A DNA stretch of 64,000 nt from Erythrobacter tepidarius (lineage in GTDB: Bacteria; Pseudomonadota; Alphaproteobacteria; Sphingomonadales; Sphingomonadaceae): contig NZ_MUYJ01000003.1 in the NCBI RefSeq assembly GCF_002155695.1, forward strand, positions 186,001-250,000. The letters are read 5' to 3'. This document shows, piece after piece, positions 9,646-18,052 of this stretch. The position numbers and the translations under genes are program-made. Positions within the stretch are counted from its first letter, which is position 1. Every line of letters starts with the position of its first letter. Under the pieces are notes generated by a model. That model was not told the origin of the DNA, did no database searches, and was given only the letters and a program-made list of their open reading frames with translations.

Positions 9646-10242
9646 ATGGTCAGCATCGATCCGCAGACGCTCGCCTTCTATCAGCAACGCGCGCCGCATT
9701 GGGTGTTCCATTCGGGCGAGCGGCACAGCCACCAGCTCGATGCCTTTCTCGATCGCTTGCCGCCCGGCGCGGCGGTGCTGGAACTGGGCTGCGGCGGCGG
9801 GCGCGATGCGGCCGAAATGCGCGCCCGCGGCTTTGTCGTCGATGCGACCGATGCCGTCCCTGCCCTCGTCGCGCGCGCCAACCAGGCCTTCGCGCTGGGG
9901 GCGCGGGTGATGGCGTTCCACGAGCTGGATGCCGAGGCCGCATATGTCGGCGTCTGGGCCCATGCCAGCCTGCTCCACTGCCCGCGCGCGGCCATGCCCG
10001 ATGTCCTCGCGCGCATCCACCGCGCGCTGATGCCCGGCGGATGGCATTTCGCCAGCTTCAAGCTGGGCGAGGCGGAGGGCCGCGATTTGCTCGGGCGATG
10101 GCACAATTTCCCTTCGGCCGAATGGCTTGTCGCCGCCTACGAGGCGGCGGGATTCACCATTGCGAGACTGGCGACCTATCCCAGCAAGGGCAGCGATGGC
10201 ACCGAGCGCGACTGGATCGATCTCACCGTGAGGAAAGCGTGA
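9646..10242 (+). CDS. SAM-dependent methyltransferase (class I)
   Basis: Protein of 198 residues with Rossmann motif I VLELGCGGG at 44-52, an acidic post-I residue (VVDATDA), and later motifs (VWAHASLLHCPRAAMPDVL, then LMPGGWHFASFKLGEAEGRD). FSAE..LVAAYEAAGF.I near the end is typical of small YcgJ/UbiG-like methyltransferases. Substrate cannot be told. The ATG lies 3 bases after the upstream stop; the downstream MOSC gene starts inside the last codon, so translation is coupled. Confidence 0.9.
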   Translation: MVSIDPQTLAFYQQRAPHWVFHSGERHSHQLDAFLDRLPPGAAVLELGCGGGRDAAEMRARGFVVDATDAVPALVARANQAFALGARVMAFHELDAEAAYVGVWAHASLLHCPRAAMPDVLARIHRALMPGGWHFASFKLGEAEGRDLLGRWHNFPSAEWLVAAYEAAGFTIARLATYPSKGSDGTERDWIDLTVRKA

Positions 10243-10874
10243 AGCACATCGTCACCGCCGTCTGCACCGGCACCGCCCGCCCGTTCAGGGGCGCCGAGCC
10301 GAGCGCCATCGCCAAGCGTCCGCGCGCGGGCGCGGTGCAGGTGCTGGCCGAGGGTCTTGCGTCCGACGAGCAGGCCGACCGCCGCGTGCATGGCGGGCCG
10401 GAAATGGCGCTGCACCTCTACCCGCTCGATCATCATGCCTGGTGGCGCCGCGAGATTGGCGACCACCCGGCGCTGGACGAACCCGGCGGCTTCGGCTCGA
10501 ACCTTGCGGTCAGCGGATTGACCGAGGAAATGGTCCATATCGGCGACCGTTTCCGGCTCGGAACCGCGCTGATCGAGGTCAGTCGGCCGCGCCAGCCGTG
10601 CTGGAAGATCGAGCATCGCTTCGGCCACACAGGCATGATCGAAAGGATCATCGCAAGCGGGCGGTGCGGCTGGTACTTCCGGGTGATCGAGACCGGCACG
10701 GTGCAGGCGGGCGATTCGCTCGAGAAGATCGCTACCGGGGCCGAAGACTGGAGCGTTGCGCGCGTATTCCGGGCTTTGGTCGCCGGAAAAGCGACCCACC
10801 GGGAATTGGTCGAGCTAGCCGCTCTTGCCACGCTTTCCCCAAAACTGCGCGCAAGAGCTTCGGCTCGCCTCTGA
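10239..10874 (+). CDS. MOSC domain-containing protein (YiiM-like)
   Basis: Starts with GTG overlapping the methyltransferase stop (GTGA). The 211-residue protein has the MOSC-domain features: a basic N-terminal loop, DRRVHGGPEMALHLYP at about 48-62, GGFGSNLAVSGLTE, and the conserved cysteine Cys121 in RQPCWKI, followed by GWYFRVIETGTVQAGD. MOSC proteins of the YiiM type use molybdenum cofactor to reduce N-hydroxylated compounds. That fits the molybdopterin oxidoreductase 2 kb downstream, although the two are separated by other genes. Confidence 0.9.
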   Translation: MKHIVTAVCTGTARPFRGAEPSAIAKRPRAGAVQVLAEGLASDEQADRRVHGGPEMALHLYPLDHHAWWRREIGDHPALDEPGGFGSNLAVSGLTEEMVHIGDRFRLGTALIEVSRPRQPCWKIEHRFGHTGMIERIIASGRCGWYFRVIETGTVQAGDSLEKIATGAEDWSVARVFRALVAGKATHRELVELAALATLSPKLRARASARL

Positions 10875-10933
10875 AAGGCAACGGCCTGTCCCGCCGAGAG
10901 AAAAACGGCCAACCTTAACAGTTTCCTGTCGAC

Positions 10934-10967
10934 TTCGTTCATGCAGCGTTCGCGATAGATGAACGAA
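10934..10967. promoter_or_regulatory. Perfect 9-bp inverted repeat, possible operator
   Basis: TTCGTTCAT at 10934-10942 and its exact complement ATGAACGAA at 10959-10967 are separated by 16 bases. It lies 43 bp before the start of the glycine-zipper gene. It may be an operator or an RNA hairpin in the leader; no regulator gene is adjacent. Confidence 0.4.
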
Positions 10968-11009
10968 AAGACTCGTGCTCCATCGGGAGCCGCCACAAGG
11001 AAACGAGCC

Positions 11010-11450
11010 ATGAAACATCTTGCCCTGATCGCTGCCGCCGGGTCGCTGGCGGCTATTGCAGCCCCCGCCCAGGCCGCCGAGTTGCCCGCCGCGCCTTCGT
11101 CCGTCTTCGCGGGCTTTCACGAGAGCGCCGCGCCCTTCACCTCGGCTGCGGCCTACCACGACGATTGGCGCGACCGGCGTGACCGCCGTCGCTGGCGTGA
11201 GCGCGAGCGCGATTGGTACGATGACCGCCACTTCCGTGGCCGCGACCGCTATTGGCAGGGCCGCGATGGCCGCTGGCGCTGCCGCAGGGACGACGGAACC
11301 GTGGGCCTGCTGGTGGGCGCAGGGGTCGGCGCGCTGCTCGGCCGCGAGATCGACCGCCGCGGTGATCGCGCGCTGGGCACAGTGCTCGGTGCGGTCGGTG
11401 GGGGTCTGCTCGGCCGCGAGATCGACCGCGGCAGTGTCCGCTGCCGCTGA
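11010..11450 (+). CDS. Glycine-zipper 2TM-type exported protein
   Basis: Protein of 146 residues with a signal peptide (MKHLALIAAAGSLAAIAAPAQA), then an Arg/Asp/Trp-rich linker (WRDRRDRRRWRERERDWYDDRHFRGRD) and a C-terminal pair of glycine-zipper helices, GLLVGAGVGALLGREIDRRG and LGTVLGAVGGGLLGREIDRG. This arrangement is found in outer-membrane associated envelope proteins related to the SlyB/17-kDa antigen domain. AAGGA at 10997-11001 supports the ATG at 11010. A terminator-like hairpin follows, so it is probably a single-gene transcript. Confidence 0.85.
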   Translation: MKHLALIAAAGSLAAIAAPAQAAELPAAPSSVFAGFHESAAPFTSAAAYHDDWRDRRDRRRWRERERDWYDDRHFRGRDRYWQGRDGRWRCRRDDGTVGLLVGAGVGALLGREIDRRGDRALGTVLGAVGGGLLGREIDRGSVRCR

Positions 11451-11478
11451 TCCGCGGCATTGAAATGCCCGCAAATGT

Positions 11479-11508
11479 CGCCGGCCACGCTGCCGGCGGC
11501 GTTTTCGC
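11479..11508 (+). terminator. Intrinsic terminator after the glycine-zipper gene
   Basis: Perfect 7-bp stem CGCCGGC / GCCGGCG (11479-11485 and 11492-11498) with a 6-base loop, followed by GCGTTTTCGCTTT. It lies 28 bp after the stop. Confidence 0.6.
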
Positions 11509-11620
11509 TTTGGCTTGCCCGAGCCTGTGTGCGGCCTCGCTTCCAGCGCTATCCCCGATTGACGCGCATGGCTGCGGCTGGTAACCCCTTTGTCATGCAC
11601 GACCGGATACCGTTCACCGC

Positions 11621-12397
11621 ATGACCCGCCCCGCCGTTCTCGTGACCGGCGGGGCGACCCGAATCGGCGGTGCGATCACCCGCGCCTTTGCCGCGGCCGG
11701 CTGGCACGTGGTGATCCATTACAAGTCCTCCGCGGCGCAGGCCGAGGCGCTTGCCTCCGCGATCCCGTCTGCCGAGACGGTCGGCTTCGATCTGGCGGAT
11801 GATGACGCGGCGGTGGCCGCCATCCTCGCGCTGGCCAACCGCCTGGCCGACTGGCGCTGCTTGGTGAATTCGGCCTCGGTCTTTCAATACGACGCGGCAA
11901 TAGCGCTCGATCCGGCCACGTTCAGGCAAGCAATGCAGGTCAACGCGCTCGCCCCGGCCCGGATCAGCCAGACCTACCTTGCCCATGCGACGAGCGCGGC
12001 GACGCGCACGGTGATCCAGATTACCGACATGAAGATCGCCAACACCAACCCCGATTTCTTCAGCTACACCATGTCCAAGCACGCGCTCGCCGCAAGCATC
12101 GGGATGCTGGCCAAGGGCGCGCGCCAAGCGCAAGACCGCATCTACGGCATCGCCCCCGGCGCAATCCTTGCCAGCCACGATCAGAGCGAGGAGGAAACCG
12201 AACTCTCGCACCGCATGAACCTGCTTTGCCGCAAGACCGGTGCGGACGAGATCGCCGATGCCGCGCTGTTCTTGGCGAGCGGCGTTCTGGCGAGCGGGCA
12301 GACCCTGTTCATCGACAGCGGCCAGCACCTGCTCGATCAGCCGCGCGACGTGATCTGGCTGGCGCGCGAGCTTGCCGCGGCCGAACGGGCCGCCTGA
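11621..12397 (+). CDS. Short-chain dehydrogenase of pteridine reductase (FolM/PTR1) type
   Basis: Protein of 258 residues with an SDR fold. The cofactor motif is TGGATRIG (9-16), which is the TGxxxRxG variant typical of pteridine reductases rather than the usual TGxxxGxG. The active site is Asp136, Tyr149, Lys153: an Asp stands 13 residues before the Tyr, as in Leishmania PTR1, instead of the usual Ser. This points to reduction of dihydropteridines, such as dihydromonapterin reductase FolM. It is followed after 5 bp by the cytochrome b gene. NADPH dependence is inferred from the Arg. Confidence 0.85.
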   Translation: MTRPAVLVTGGATRIGGAITRAFAAAGWHVVIHYKSSAAQAEALASAIPSAETVGFDLADDDAAVAAILALANRLADWRCLVNSASVFQYDAAIALDPATFRQAMQVNALAPARISQTYLAHATSAATRTVIQITDMKIANTNPDFFSYTMSKHALAASIGMLAKGARQAQDRIYGIAPGAILASHDQSEEETELSHRMNLLCRKTGADEIADAALFLASGVLASGQTLFIDSGQHLLDQPRDVIWLARELAAAERAA

Positions 12398-12402
12398 CGC
12401 GC

Positions 12403-13119
12403 ATGGCAAAGCACGCCCTCTCCACGCGCCTGTGGCACTGGATCAATGCGGCGGCGATCATCGTGCTGTTCATGTCGGGACTGAACATTTCCAATGCCCA
12501 CCGCCATCTTTACTGGGGTGACTATGGTTTCGACCCCAAGGAAGCATGGCTGAGCGTGATCCGCTTCCCCGGCTGGGCAACCCTGCCGCAGCACTACAAC
12601 CTTGCCTTAGCGCGCGACTGGCACATCCTTGCGGCATGGCCTTTCGGCGTGGGGCTGGCGTTCATCTGGATCGCCATGCTGGCCAACGGCCATTTCCGCC
12701 GCGATCTCGCCACCCGGCCCTCCGACTGGACTCCGGCAGGCGTGATCGCCTCGCTGCGCGCCCATTCGGCGGGGGGAGCGGATGCCGCGCATGGCTACAA
12801 TTCGGTGCAGAAGATCCTTTACGGCATGGTGCTGGGCGGGCTGCTGCCGCTGATGCTGTTCACCGGCCTTGCGATCAGTCCGGGTTTTCAGGCCGCCGCG
12901 CCATGGCTGCTCGAGTTGCTCGGCGGCCGGCAGAGCGCCCGCTCGCTGCATTTCCTTGCCGCCTGGGGCATTTTCGGCTTCTTCGTGATCCACCTCGTGC
13001 TGGCGCTGGCCAACTGGCGGCTCATCCTCGAAATGATCACCGGCGGACGGCGCGCGGCGCAAGCATCCCCCGCGATCGCAACCGCCCTGCCAGCCGAAGG
13101 AGCGCGGGAGCATGGTTGA
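12403..13119 (+). CDS. Cytochrome b561-type membrane subunit
   Basis: Protein of 238 residues with about four transmembrane helices. His residues suited to bind two hemes b occur in RLWHWINAAAIIVLFMSG (residues 9-26), in the second helix (DWHILAAWPFGVGLAFIW) and in the last (LHFLAAWGIFGFFVIHLVLAL). The pattern matches the Ni/Fe-hydrogenase b-type cytochrome family PF01292. It starts 5 bp after the SDR gene and overlaps the molybdopterin oxidoreductase by 8 bp, so it probably passes electrons between quinones and that enzyme. Low-GC or transfer signs are absent. Confidence 0.9.
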   Translation: MAKHALSTRLWHWINAAAIIVLFMSGLNISNAHRHLYWGDYGFDPKEAWLSVIRFPGWATLPQHYNLALARDWHILAAWPFGVGLAFIWIAMLANGHFRRDLATRPSDWTPAGVIASLRAHSAGGADAAHGYNSVQKILYGMVLGGLLPLMLFTGLAISPGFQAAAPWLLELLGGRQSARSLHFLAAWGIFGFFVIHLVLALANWRLILEMITGGRRAAQASPAIATALPAEGAREHG

Positions 13120-13861
13120 GATCCCCCGCCGTTCTCTGCTTGCCGCAATCGCCGCTCTGGGGGCCGGGGCCTGTTCGAAGATCGCCGAAAGCGACACCGG
13201 GCAAAGCCTGTTCGAGGCCGCGCAAGGGGGGCATCGCGCGCTCCACCGCGCGCTGGCGGGACGACAGGGGCTGGCTCCGGAATACGCCCCCGAAGACCGC
13301 TCGCCCAGCTTCAGGGGCAATGGCTCGGTCACGGTCGAGACCCCGTTCTACAAAGATCAACTGGCCAAGGGCTTTCCCGACTGGCGGCTGACCGTGCGCG
13401 GACTGGTGGAACGCCCGCTGAGCCTCACCCTCGCCGAAATCCGTGCCTTGCCCCAGCGCACCCAGATCACCCGGCACGATTGTGTCGAGGGCTGGAGCGC
13501 GATCGGCGAATGGACCGGGCCGCAGCTCGCGGTGCTGCTCGACGCGGCCAGGGTGCGCGAGGAGGCGAATTTCATCGTCTTGCGCTGTGCCGATACGCTC
13601 TACGGCTCCGCCTATTACGAGAGCATCGACATGGTCGAGGCCTATCATCCGCAGACGATCATCGCCCATGCTCTCAATGGCGCACCTCTGCCCGAGAAGA
13701 ACGGGGCGCCTTTGCGCGCCCGGATCGAACGGCAGCTGGGCTACAAGCACGCCAAATATCTCACCGCCATCGAGGCGGTTGCCAGCCTCGATGGCATCGG
13801 CAAGGGCAAGGGCGGGTTCTGGGAAGATCATGCCGGCTACCAGTGGTATGCCGGGATCTAG
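13112..13861 (+). CDS. Molybdopterin-dependent oxidoreductase, sulfite oxidase family
   Basis: Protein of 249 residues. The N-terminus has IPRRSLLAAIAAL (a Tat-like twin-Arg) followed by GAGAC with Cys21, so it may be a Tat-exported lipoprotein. The catalytic core shows RHDCVEGWSAIGEWTG with the Mo-ligating Cys124, and YYESIDM and GYKHAKYL near the C-terminus, as in the YedY/sulfite oxidase family. It overlaps the cytochrome b gene by 8 bp; the pair resembles MsrPQ in layout, although the membrane partner here is b561-like. Substrate is unknown. A nested hairpin follows (13886-13923). Confidence 0.9.
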   Translation: MVEIPRRSLLAAIAALGAGACSKIAESDTGQSLFEAAQGGHRALHRALAGRQGLAPEYAPEDRSPSFRGNGSVTVETPFYKDQLAKGFPDWRLTVRGLVERPLSLTLAEIRALPQRTQITRHDCVEGWSAIGEWTGPQLAVLLDAARVREEANFIVLRCADTLYGSAYYESIDMVEAYHPQTIIAHALNGAPLPEKNGAPLRARIERQLGYKHAKYLTAIEAVASLDGIGKGKGGFWEDHAGYQWYAGI

Positions 13862-13885
13862 TCCGGATCGTACCGGCGCATTGCT

Positions 13886-13923
13886 CCCGGCCAGGGCGGA
13901 TCATCTCCGCCTGTCAGGCCGGG
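13886..13923 (+). terminator. Nested hairpin after the molybdopterin gene, possible terminator
   Basis: Outer stem CCCGGCC/GGCCGGG (13886-13892, 13917-13923) encloses a perfect inner stem GGCGGA/TCCGCC. There is no T-run after it, so termination by itself is uncertain. Confidence 0.35.
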
Positions 13924-13992
13924 CGAGAGCTTCGCCTTGCCAGACCCTACGAATCGGCTAACCTGCCGGATCAAAAGCATGATTGGTAAACG

Positions 13993-15219
13993 ATGAGCAA
14001 AGCCCTTCTCGATCGCTTTCTTTCGCGGGCTGTCCGGCAGGGGCGGCTGGGCGTGGTCTATGCCGACGGCAGCGCCAGCACTTTCGGCACCCCTGCCCCC
14101 GGGTTTCCCGAGATCGTCCTGCGGCTGACCGACAAGCACGTGCCGCGCGACATCCTGCTCGATCCGCGACTCGGCGCGGCAGAGGCCATCATGGACGGCC
14201 GCCTGCTGATCGAGGAAGGCGACGTGATGGGTCTCGTCAGCCTGCTGCGCGCCAATGCGCCATGGGACAAGGGCGGCAATCTCGGCCGGCCAAGCGTGCT
14301 GAAGCGGTTGCTGGGCCGCGCGGGTTTCGCCATCGAGCAGATCAACAACCGCGTCCTCGCCAAGCACAACGTCGCGCATCATTATGACATCGGCAACGAT
14401 CTTTACGCGCTGATGCTGGATCAAGAGCACTGGCAATATTCCTGCGCCTATTGGGGTAACGGCGTCACCACGCTGGCCGAAGCGCAGGCGGCCAAACTGG
14501 CGCATATCGCCAGGAAGCTGGCGCTCGCGCCCGGTCAGGAGGTACTCGACATCGGTTGCGGCTGGGGCGGGATGGCGATCCATTTGGCCAAGCATCACCA
14601 CGCGCGGGTCACCGGAATCACCCTTTCGGAAGAACAGGCTGCGCTCGCCCGCGAGCGGGTCGCCGCGGCCGGGGTGGCCGACAAGGTCACCATCCTGATC
14701 GAGGACTACCGCGACACTGCTGCCTCAGGCCGCCGCTTCGATCGGATCGTCTCGGTCGGGATGTTCGAGCATGTCGGCCGCGCCCAGTTCGAGACCTTCT
14801 TCGAGGCCGCTGCGCGGATGCTCGCCGATGACGGGGTGATGCTGCTGCACACCATCGGGCGCATGGGCCGGCCCGGCACCACCGATGCCTTCACCCGCAA
14901 ATATATCTTCCCCGGCGGTTACATCCCGGCCCTTTCCGAGACGCTGGCCGCGAGCGAGAAATTCCGCCTGATCGCCGCGGATATCGAGACGCTGCGCCTG
15001 CATTACGCCAAGACGATCCGCTGTTGGTATGCCAACTGCGTCGCCAACCGCGAAGCGATCATCGCCCTGCACGACGAGCGCTTCTTCAGGATGTGGACCT
15101 TCTATCTTGCCGGCGCGGCGACGGTGTTCGAGCATGGGGGCATGTGCAATTACCAAATCCAGTATATCCGCAGCCGCCATGCCTTGCCGATCACGCGCGA
15201 CTATCTGATCGGCAGTTGA
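13993..15219 (+). CDS. Cyclopropane-fatty-acyl-phospholipid synthase family protein
   Basis: Transfers a methylene from SAM to the cis double bond of membrane phospholipid acyl chains. The 408-residue protein has the CFA N-terminal domain, AKHNVAHHYDIGNDLYALML, then the SAM motif VLDIGCGWGG (184-193), MFEHVGRAQFETFF with the Glu-His substrate region, and the C-terminal FPGGYIPAL and LRLHYAKTIRCWYAN blocks seen in true CFA synthases. A cyclopropane product is likely, but related enzymes make other methyl-branched lipids. It follows the molybdopterin gene after 131 bp. Confidence 0.92.
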   Translation: MSKALLDRFLSRAVRQGRLGVVYADGSASTFGTPAPGFPEIVLRLTDKHVPRDILLDPRLGAAEAIMDGRLLIEEGDVMGLVSLLRANAPWDKGGNLGRPSVLKRLLGRAGFAIEQINNRVLAKHNVAHHYDIGNDLYALMLDQEHWQYSCAYWGNGVTTLAEAQAAKLAHIARKLALAPGQEVLDIGCGWGGMAIHLAKHHHARVTGITLSEEQAALARERVAAAGVADKVTILIEDYRDTAASGRRFDRIVSVGMFEHVGRAQFETFFEAAARMLADDGVMLLHTIGRMGRPGTTDAFTRKYIFPGGYIPALSETLAASEKFRLIAADIETLRLHYAKTIRCWYANCVANREAIIALHDERFFRMWTFYLAGAATVFEHGGMCNYQIQYIRSRHALPITRDYLIGS

Positions 15220-15291
15220 GGCGCACCTGCTTGACAAGCGGCGGGCTGACTGCAACCGCGCCCGCGCCTTCTCACCTTCAGGAACCGAGCC

Positions 15292-16512
15292 ATGGCCCAG
15301 CCCCAGAAAGTCGTCCTCGCCTATTCGGGCGGTCTCGATACCAGCGTCATCGCCAAGTGGCTGAGCGTCGAGCGCGGTCTGGAGGTCGTCACCTTCACCG
15401 CCGATCTTGGGCAAGGCGAGGAAATCGAACCCGCGCGCGCCAAGGCACGCGCCATGGGCATCCCCGACGATCACATCTTCATCGAGGATCTGCGCGAGGA
15501 ATTCGTGCGCGATTTCGTCTTCCCGATGATGCGCGCCAATGCCCGCTATGAAGGCGACTACCTGCTCGGCACCTCGATTGCACGGCCGCTGATCTCCAAG
15601 CGCCTCGTCGAGATCGCGCACCAGACCGGCGCCGATTTCATCGCCCACGGCGCGACCGGCAAGGGCAATGATCAGGTGCGTTTCGAGCTTTCGGCCTATG
15701 CGCTCGATCCCGACATCAAGGTGATCGCCCCGTGGCGCGAATGGGATCTCACCAGCCGCAGCGCGCTGATCGCCTGGGCCGAGGCGCACCAGATCCAGGT
15801 GCCCAAGGACAAGCGCGGCGAAAGCCCGTTCTCGACCGATGCGAACCTGCTGCACACCTCGTCGGAAGGCAAGGTGCTGGAGGATCCGTGGCAGGAGACC
15901 CCCGACTACGTCTATTCGCGCACGGTCAATCCCGAGGACGCGCCTGACGTGCCGGAATACATCACCATTGACTTCGAAAAGGGCGATGGCGTGGCCTTGA
16001 ACGGCGAGGCGATGAGCCCGGCCACGCTGCTCGCAGCGCTCAATGATCTGGGCCGCAAGCACGGCATCGGCCGGCTCGATCTGGTCGAGAACCGCTTCGT
16101 CGGCATGAAGAGCCGCGGGATGTACGAAACCCCCGGCGGCGAGATCTACGCACGCGCGCATCGCGGGATCGAGCAGATCACCCTCGATCGCGGCGCGGCG
16201 CACCTCAAGGACGAGCTGATGCCACGCTATGCCGAGCTGATCTACAACGGCTTCTGGTTCAGCCCCGAGCGCGAGATGCTACAGGCTGCGATCGACCATT
16301 CGCAGGACAAGGTGACCGGCACGGTGCGCCTGAAGCTCTACAAGGGGTTGGCGAGCGTCGTCGGCCGCAAGTCGCCTTACTCGCTCTATTCCGAAGCCCA
16401 CGTGACTTTCGAGGACGATGCCGGGGCCTATGACCAGAAGGACGCAGAGGGCTTCATCAGGCTCAATGGTCTGCGCCTGCGCTTGCTTGCCCGCCGCAAC
16501 CGGGACGCCTGA
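15292..16512 (+). CDS. argG: Argininosuccinate synthase
   Basis: Joins citrulline and aspartate with ATP to form argininosuccinate, the penultimate step of arginine synthesis. At 406 residues it has standard length. The N-type ATP pyrophosphatase P-loop is AYSGGLDTS at 10-18; [11 protein letters not shown] and [16 protein letters not shown] are the substrate-binding blocks. AGGA stands before the ATG. A perfect TTGACA occurs at 15231-15236, which could be a -35 element, but I see no good -10. A gene-poor stretch of 965 bp follows. Confidence 0.97.
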   Translation: MAQPQKVVLAYSGGLDTSVIAKWLSVERGLEVVTFTADLGQGEEIEPARAKARAMGIPDDHIFIEDLREEFVRDFVFPMMRANARYEGDYLLGTSIARPLISKRLVEIAHQTGADFIAHGATGKGNDQVRFELSAYALDPDIKVIAPWREWDLTSRSALIAWAEAHQIQVPKDKRGESPFSTDANLLHTSSEGKVLEDPWQETPDYVYSRTVNPEDAPDVPEYITIDFEKGDGVALNGEAMSPATLLAALNDLGRKHGIGRLDLVENRFVGMKSRGMYETPGGEIYARAHRGIEQITLDRGAAHLKDELMPRYAELIYNGFWFSPEREMLQAAIDHSQDKVTGTVRLKLYKGLASVVGRKSPYSLYSEAHVTFEDDAGAYDQKDAEGFIRLNGLRLRLLARRNRDA

Positions 16513-17477
16513 TTGGCGCATTTCGGCCGAGGAAAACCGAGTCGCGGCGCTCGCTGCGGCCGGATCGCGGCCTTAATGTGACGATCCCGCGGCGGTTTCG
16601 TTCCCACTGGCCCATCCGGTTTGCGACAAATGCGACGAAGCGTTGACTTATCCACTCGTGTCCACAAGCCAATCGGCCAGGAGTGGAAAAGTACCGCCAA
16701 GCGATGTTGCCAGAACGCCGGTTGAGGCGCACTTTCACACTGTCTTCGGGATCCGGAGCAGACGGAACTCCAAGCCGGAAGGCATTGAAGTTACGAATGT
16801 TTCGATCTCAAAGGACGCGGTGATATCTGTCCACGCGCCTGTCGAGAGAAGGCATGCAGGAGGCCTCGGCTAAATGCAAGTCGGCTCGTCCGAGACAGGA
16901 GCGACGCGGTGTCGCCGGACAGGCTGGGGATCCGGCCGGAACGGGTGAGGGGAACGGACGCGAGTCCGCAGCCTCGGCAAGCCCGGAACGGTTCAGGAAC
17001 CTGGCCTCGGCCAAGCGCCTGCCCAATGCGGCGAACAGCGAAGGCTTCGGGCTTCGAGAGGGCGCCGCGAGGCAGGAGCGAAAGCCGGATGCCGGCGCGA
17101 GCGCCGGTGACAAATCTCTAGCAGGGTTGGCCGCAAGGCGCGCCCGGCAAGAGGCGAGACATCGGGCGCCAAGCATGCCCTGGCGCGGAAGATGCAGAAG
17201 GTTCGCCGGACGCATCACGAGCAAAGGGTGTCCACGCGCTGGTGAGAGTGGGGTCGGCAGCAATGCCGGCCCCATTTGCATTTCCTCTCGTCACGGCTGT
17301 CTCCCGCCGGGTGCCGGCGAGTCCGAGTCGCCGCGTGCGACTCCTTCCTCGCGGCATAGTCATCGCTGGCGCTTTGCCGCAAACCGCCGTCGTTTCAGCG
17401 CCGAGATGCCCTTAGCCTAAGACAGAGCGTTGCGGCGATTTGCCTAATGCAGGCTTTGCAACCTAGATGCCGCGCCC
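16513..17477. other. Gene-poor, hairpin-rich 965-bp stretch
   Basis: No reading frame here looks like a real protein: the open ones on both strands are Arg/Ala/Gly-rich and lack start signals or recognisable motifs. From about 16850 the plus strand is packed with short stems (for example ACGGACGCGAGTCCG and GCGACGCGGTGTCGC). GCCTCGGC followed by one or two bases and AA occurs three times (near 16862, 16971, 17007). The stretch ends in a terminator-like stem at 17250-17273. A structured RNA is possible. I checked for RNase P, tmRNA, SRP RNA and tRNA hallmarks and did not find them. 16640-16700 contains a TTATCCAC motif close to a DnaA-box core. Confidence 0.45.
17250..17283 (+). terminator. 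Terminator-like stem in the argG downstream region
   Basis: GGGGTCGGC (17250-17258) pairs with GCCGGCCCC (17265-17273) through nine pairs, one of them G-U, over a 6-base loop, followed by ATTTGCATTT. No gene ends nearby, which supports a non-coding transcript upstream. Confidence 0.5.
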
Positions 17478-17999
17478 ATGCGAACGGCAAAGCGCACTTT
17501 AGCCTTCAAGGCCCGTGGCCTGCGCGCCGGGCTGATCGCTGCGGCGATTGGCCTTGCGCCACTGGCCGCTTCGACCGCGGCCACGCCGGCCGATGGCGCG
17601 CTGCCGCTCGAAGCGAGCGCGGTGTCGGTCGAAGTCGTCCCGCGTGTGCCCGCCCCGCTGCCCGAGGAAACCGCCTCGGCGCCCACCGCGCTTCCCCGCG
17701 CAACCAGCCTCGGTCGCGGCTCCGCTTCCTATTACGCCAGCAAGTTCCACGGTCGCCGCACCGCCAGCGGCGAGGCCTTCGATAACACCGCGATGACCGC
17801 CGCTCACCGCACGCTTCCTTTCGGCAGCCTCGTGCGGGTCACCAATCCGGCGACCGGCGCGAGCGTCATCGTGCGCATCAATGATCGCGGCCCCTTCAGT
17901 CGCGGCCGCCTGATCGACGTCAGCCGCGCTGCAGCCGAGGAACTCGGCATGATCGCGCGCGGCCATGCAACGGTCGAACTCGAGCTGATCGAAGGCTAA
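17478..17999 (+). CDS. rlpA: Septal ring lytic transglycosylase RlpA family protein
   Basis: Protein of 173 residues with a signal peptide (residues 1 to about 35) and a C-terminal double-psi beta-barrel. Signature blocks are GSASYYASKFHGRRTASGE, MTAAHRTLPFGSLVRVTN and INDRGPFSRGRLIDVSRAAA, with the Asp-Arg-Gly-Pro core of the RlpA barrel. RlpA proteins bind or cleave glycan strands that lack stem peptides. No SPOR domain is present, so this is the short form. No lipobox is obvious. Confidence 0.9.
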   Translation: MRTAKRTLAFKARGLRAGLIAAAIGLAPLAASTAATPADGALPLEASAVSVEVVPRVPAPLPEETASAPTALPRATSLGRGSASYYASKFHGRRTASGEAFDNTAMTAAHRTLPFGSLVRVTNPATGASVIVRINDRGPFSRGRLIDVSRAAAEELGMIARGHATVELELIEG

Positions 18000-18052
18000 T
18001 CCGGCCTCCACCACCGGCACCTGATGATAGGGCAGCCGGGCCAGCACAAGCA

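Noticed and set aside
14725..16203. Minus-strand frame of 492 codons opposite the CFA synthase and argG
   Set aside because: Overlaps two well supported genes and shows only shadow composition.
16643..16670. Possible replication origin from TTATCCAC and TGTCCACA motifs
   Set aside because: Only two partial DnaA-box-like sites, no AT-rich unwinding element, no dnaA/dnaN or hemE neighbour.
16808..17420. Open frames of 157 (minus) and 188 (plus) codons in the region after argG
   Set aside because: Biased Arg/Ala/Ser composition, no motif, no ribosome binding site; region better explained as non-coding.
16513..17477. RNase P RNA, tmRNA, SRP RNA or tRNA in the gene-free kilobase
   Set aside because: The GAGGAAAGTCC core, the ANDN tag frame, the GGAAGGAAGCAGC loop and GTTCRANYC T-arm were not found on either strand.
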